A DNA stretch of 6,709 nt, taken from assembly GCA_038249605.1 (NCBI GenBank), contig JBBSDH010000228.1, positions 1 through 6,709 on the forward strand, given 5' to 3'. The position numbers and the translations under genes were made by a program. The DNA is from M3007 sp038249605 (GTDB taxonomy: Bacteria; Bacteroidota; Bacteroidia; Chitinophagales; Saprospiraceae). Of this stretch, positions 5,560 to 6,709 are shown piece by piece (the first letter of the stretch is position 1; every line of letters begins with the position of its first letter). The notes under the pieces were generated by a model. It ran no database searches and was not told the origin of the DNA. It saw nothing but the letters and a program-made list of their open reading frames with translations.

Positions 5560-6334
5560 AACCCCTGATATTTTCAAGCCATTCATCGGCATCGGGGACG
5601 TCCGACCAGCTCTTTTTGGCTTTTTGGATCAACGATTGAATGTACGATTCGTCGTAGGCGGGGTTGTAGTTGACAATCTCAAGTAAACGGAGGGTTTCCT
5701 TATCTACTTCCCCTGTCCGCATGTTTTGTTTACCAATAGCACGAACGCCATAGGATTTGTATAGTGGATTGGAATGGTGGTTCGATAAAAGTTCTTTTTC
5801 CGATGCAATGGTCAGTAAGCCGTAGTCTTTCGTATCAAGATGTACATTGGCTTTGCCTTTTCCACCGGCATCCACAATCGTTCCGTAAAAATAAAACTCG
5901 GCATCAACCCAAACTTCTTCGGATCGTATAAACTTGGTTTTTGGATCGATTATCAAAACAGAACTCTTATCAATGGAAGTCTTAACTTCAATTTCGAAAT
6001 TGTTTTTTCGAGCGGTATTTTGGAAAAATTCAAAAGCGCGCGCCGTTGGAAGCTCCAGAAAATCCAGTGAATTGCCGTGAGCCTGGATTTCGCCCAACAA
6101 AGCATTGAAGCCAATGACGACCTGCAGAGCCGTTTTTAAAACATGTTTTACGGAACTCTCTTCAATGCCGTAAGAGATGATCGGTCTGTCTTTTTTCTTA
6201 CTTCCAGGATAAAGTAGCGCCTCCACTTGTTGCAATACCTCCATCACCTCCCGAATGTCATAAAGTTCGGGAGTGAGGGGCAAATTGCCTTTTCGACCAC
6301 GTACAATGATCTCAATATGGCCTGTTTTATCCAC
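5549..6334 (-). CDS. Unrecognised 261-aa protein paired with PIN gene, possible large antitoxin
   Basis: It starts at GTG 6334-6332, since a TAA lies 13-15 bases upstream in frame and the next Met is residue 31. It ends inside the PIN gene's start. I do not recognise a family. Residues 1-40 read as a strand (HIEIIVRGRKGNLPLTPELYD) then a helix (IREVMEVLQQVEALLYP). Residues 60-110 are helical. Residues 143-185 look like a beta-barrel (VWVDAEFYFYGTIVDAGGKG, ANVHL, YGLLTIASEKELL). After VRAIGKQN (198-205) comes an acidic/Trp tail, WSDVPDADEWLENIRGYGD, reminiscent of the C-terminal peptides with which small antitoxins block PIN active sites. There are no signal, membrane or obvious catalytic motifs. 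Position and overlap imply co-translation with the PIN protein at near-equal dose. An antitoxin role is inference; an accessory regulator or RNA-binding partner is equally possible. Confidence 0.8.
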   Translation of the reverse strand: MDKTGHIEIIVRGRKGNLPLTPELYDIREVMEVLQQVEALLYPGSKKKDRPIISYGIEESSVKHVLKTALQVVIGFNALLGEIQAHGNSLDFLELPTARAFEFFQNTARKNNFEIEVKTSIDKSSVLIIDPKTKFIRSEEVWVDAEFYFYGTIVDAGGKGKANVHLDTKDYGLLTIASEKELLSNHHSNPLYKSYGVRAIGKQNMRTGEVDKETLRLLEIVNYNPAYDESYIQSLIQKAKKSWSDVPDADEWLENIRGYGD

Positions 6335-6352
6335 TTTTTTTTCGGTTTACTA

Positions 6353-6360
6353 CAAAGTTA
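6353..6360 (-). promoter_or_regulatory. Candidate -7 box for the 261-aa/PIN operon
   Basis: TAACTTTG on the minus strand fits the Bacteroidota TAnnTTTG -7 consensus and lies about 18 bases before the GTG start, predicting a very short leader of roughly a dozen bases. I see no TTG at the expected -33 position, so support is partial. Confidence 0.4.
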
Positions 6361-6439
6361 ATCCTTTTATGGAAAATGTATTGCAGCTCATTCCTTTTCA
6401 TTTCAAAAAATACAACGGTTTTGTTTTAAAACCTAAAAA

Positions 6440-6560
6440 CATCCGGGCAACACCACCCTTCTTAAGCAACGCGCAACTGCGGCATGTTCCGGTGCGCTGC
6501 ACCTCCAGACCATGGTTGGCTTTATAACCTACAAATATTTCGCGGCGCTGCCGCTGCCCC
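6440..6560. repeat. Probable dispersed intergenic repeat with twin hairpins
   Basis: Two small hairpins with the same GCT loop, GGTGC-GCT-GCACC at 6491-6503 and GCGGC-GCT-GCCGC at 6542-6554, flank a 38-base spacer (6504-6541) that contains CCATGGTTGG and ACCTACAAATATTTCGC. It follows the hsdS stop (on the minus strand) directly and does not look coding. The spacer wording resembles repeated intergenic segments I associate with Bacteroidota genomes; that is recollection and only one copy is in this window. It may act as a transcript end or be a non-autonomous mobile repeat. Confidence 0.4.
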
Positions 6561-6709
6561 TCACACCAACATCCGCTGCAACAACCCCTGCTTCCATCGC
6601 CGCCACCCCGCAAACTGCCGGTCCACCGCCCCGATCTTTTCGTCTAAACCGGAAAGAAAGGACGCGATTTTTGCTGCTCGGGAAGGGTGGGGAGGTGAAG
6701 GAAAAGTGT
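6561..6709 (-). pseudogene. hsdS: Type I specificity subunit HsdS, C-terminal end with frameshift (runs off right edge)
   Basis: On the minus strand, the last 36 codons (6668-6561, TGA stop at 6563-6561) read IASFLSGLDEKIGAVDRQFA then GWRRWKQGLLQRMLV. This is the characteristic end of HsdS: a coiled-coil helix of the second conserved region and the terminal KxGLLQxMxV. Immediately upstream, in another frame, is LPTLPEQQK, the motif that always precedes IA-x-FLS in HsdS. The two halves are joined by a run of five A's (6672-6668); six would restore EQQKIASFLS. So there is a one-base deletion in a homopolymer. HsdS binds the target DNA and HsdM/HsdR; loss of this tail would damage the subunit interface. 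The target-recognition domains lie beyond the window. A sequencing slip is the main alternative. Confidence 0.85.

Noticed and set aside
6398..6613. A 71-codon minus-strand frame
   Set aside because: It overlaps the HsdS C-terminus in a different frame and then passes through the hairpin repeat; its Gly/Arg/Cys-rich start is a shadow of hsdS.

Overview
The window most likely comes from a member of the Bacteroidota. The evidence is a lipoprotein start typical of that group, candidate promoters with the phylum's TAnnTTTG -7 box, AT-rich intergenic stretches beside coding DNA near 50% GC, and weak Shine-Dalgarno sequences. A Saprospiria-like lineage is plausible, but this is inference. The central theme is a decayed type I restriction-modification locus whose subunit genes are separated by apparently intact regulator and PIN-toxin-like genes.

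Layout from left to right: (1) 1-132, minus, the N-terminus of a secreted lipoprotein that runs off the left edge. (2) 133-597, a gene-free stretch with an AT-rich tract, an inverted pair of DnaA-box-like 9-mers, a terminator-like hairpin and several other inverted repeats. (3) 598-1551, plus, three small genes: an 84-aa orphan with a terminator-like hairpin, a 58-aa Gly/Lys-rich conserved small protein with its own hairpin, and a YegP-like (DUF1508) gene broken by a single in-frame TAA. (4) 1569-1606, a long hairpin between two converging pseudogenes. (5) 1618-4473, minus, a full-length hsdR relic closely similar in architecture to EcoR124I HsdR. It has three in-frame nonsense codons (TGA, TAA, TAA), no frameshift, and a changed motif II (DECR instead of DECH). 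(6) 4615-5052, plus, a HigA-like antitoxin/Xre regulator divergent from hsdR. (7) 5077-6334, minus, a two-gene unit: an unrecognised 261-aa protein overlapping by 11 bases a 160-aa PIN-domain ribonuclease. (8) 6335-6560, a promoter-like element and a probable dispersed repeat with twin hairpins. (9) 6561-6709, minus, the C-terminal end of hsdS, carrying a one-base frameshift, running off the right edge.

Reading the minus strand right to left, the order is hsdS, 261-aa protein, PIN protein, (opposite-strand antitoxin), hsdR. Every recognisable restriction-modification piece is broken, whereas the PIN pair and the HigA-like gene are open and look functional. This is what would be expected if a toxin-antitoxin-like cassette is retained after the host restriction system has been inactivated. 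The 261-aa/PIN pair is the best candidate for an undescribed system here: it has the overlap and order of a toxin-antitoxin operon, but the putative antitoxin is far larger than usual and I cannot place it in a family.
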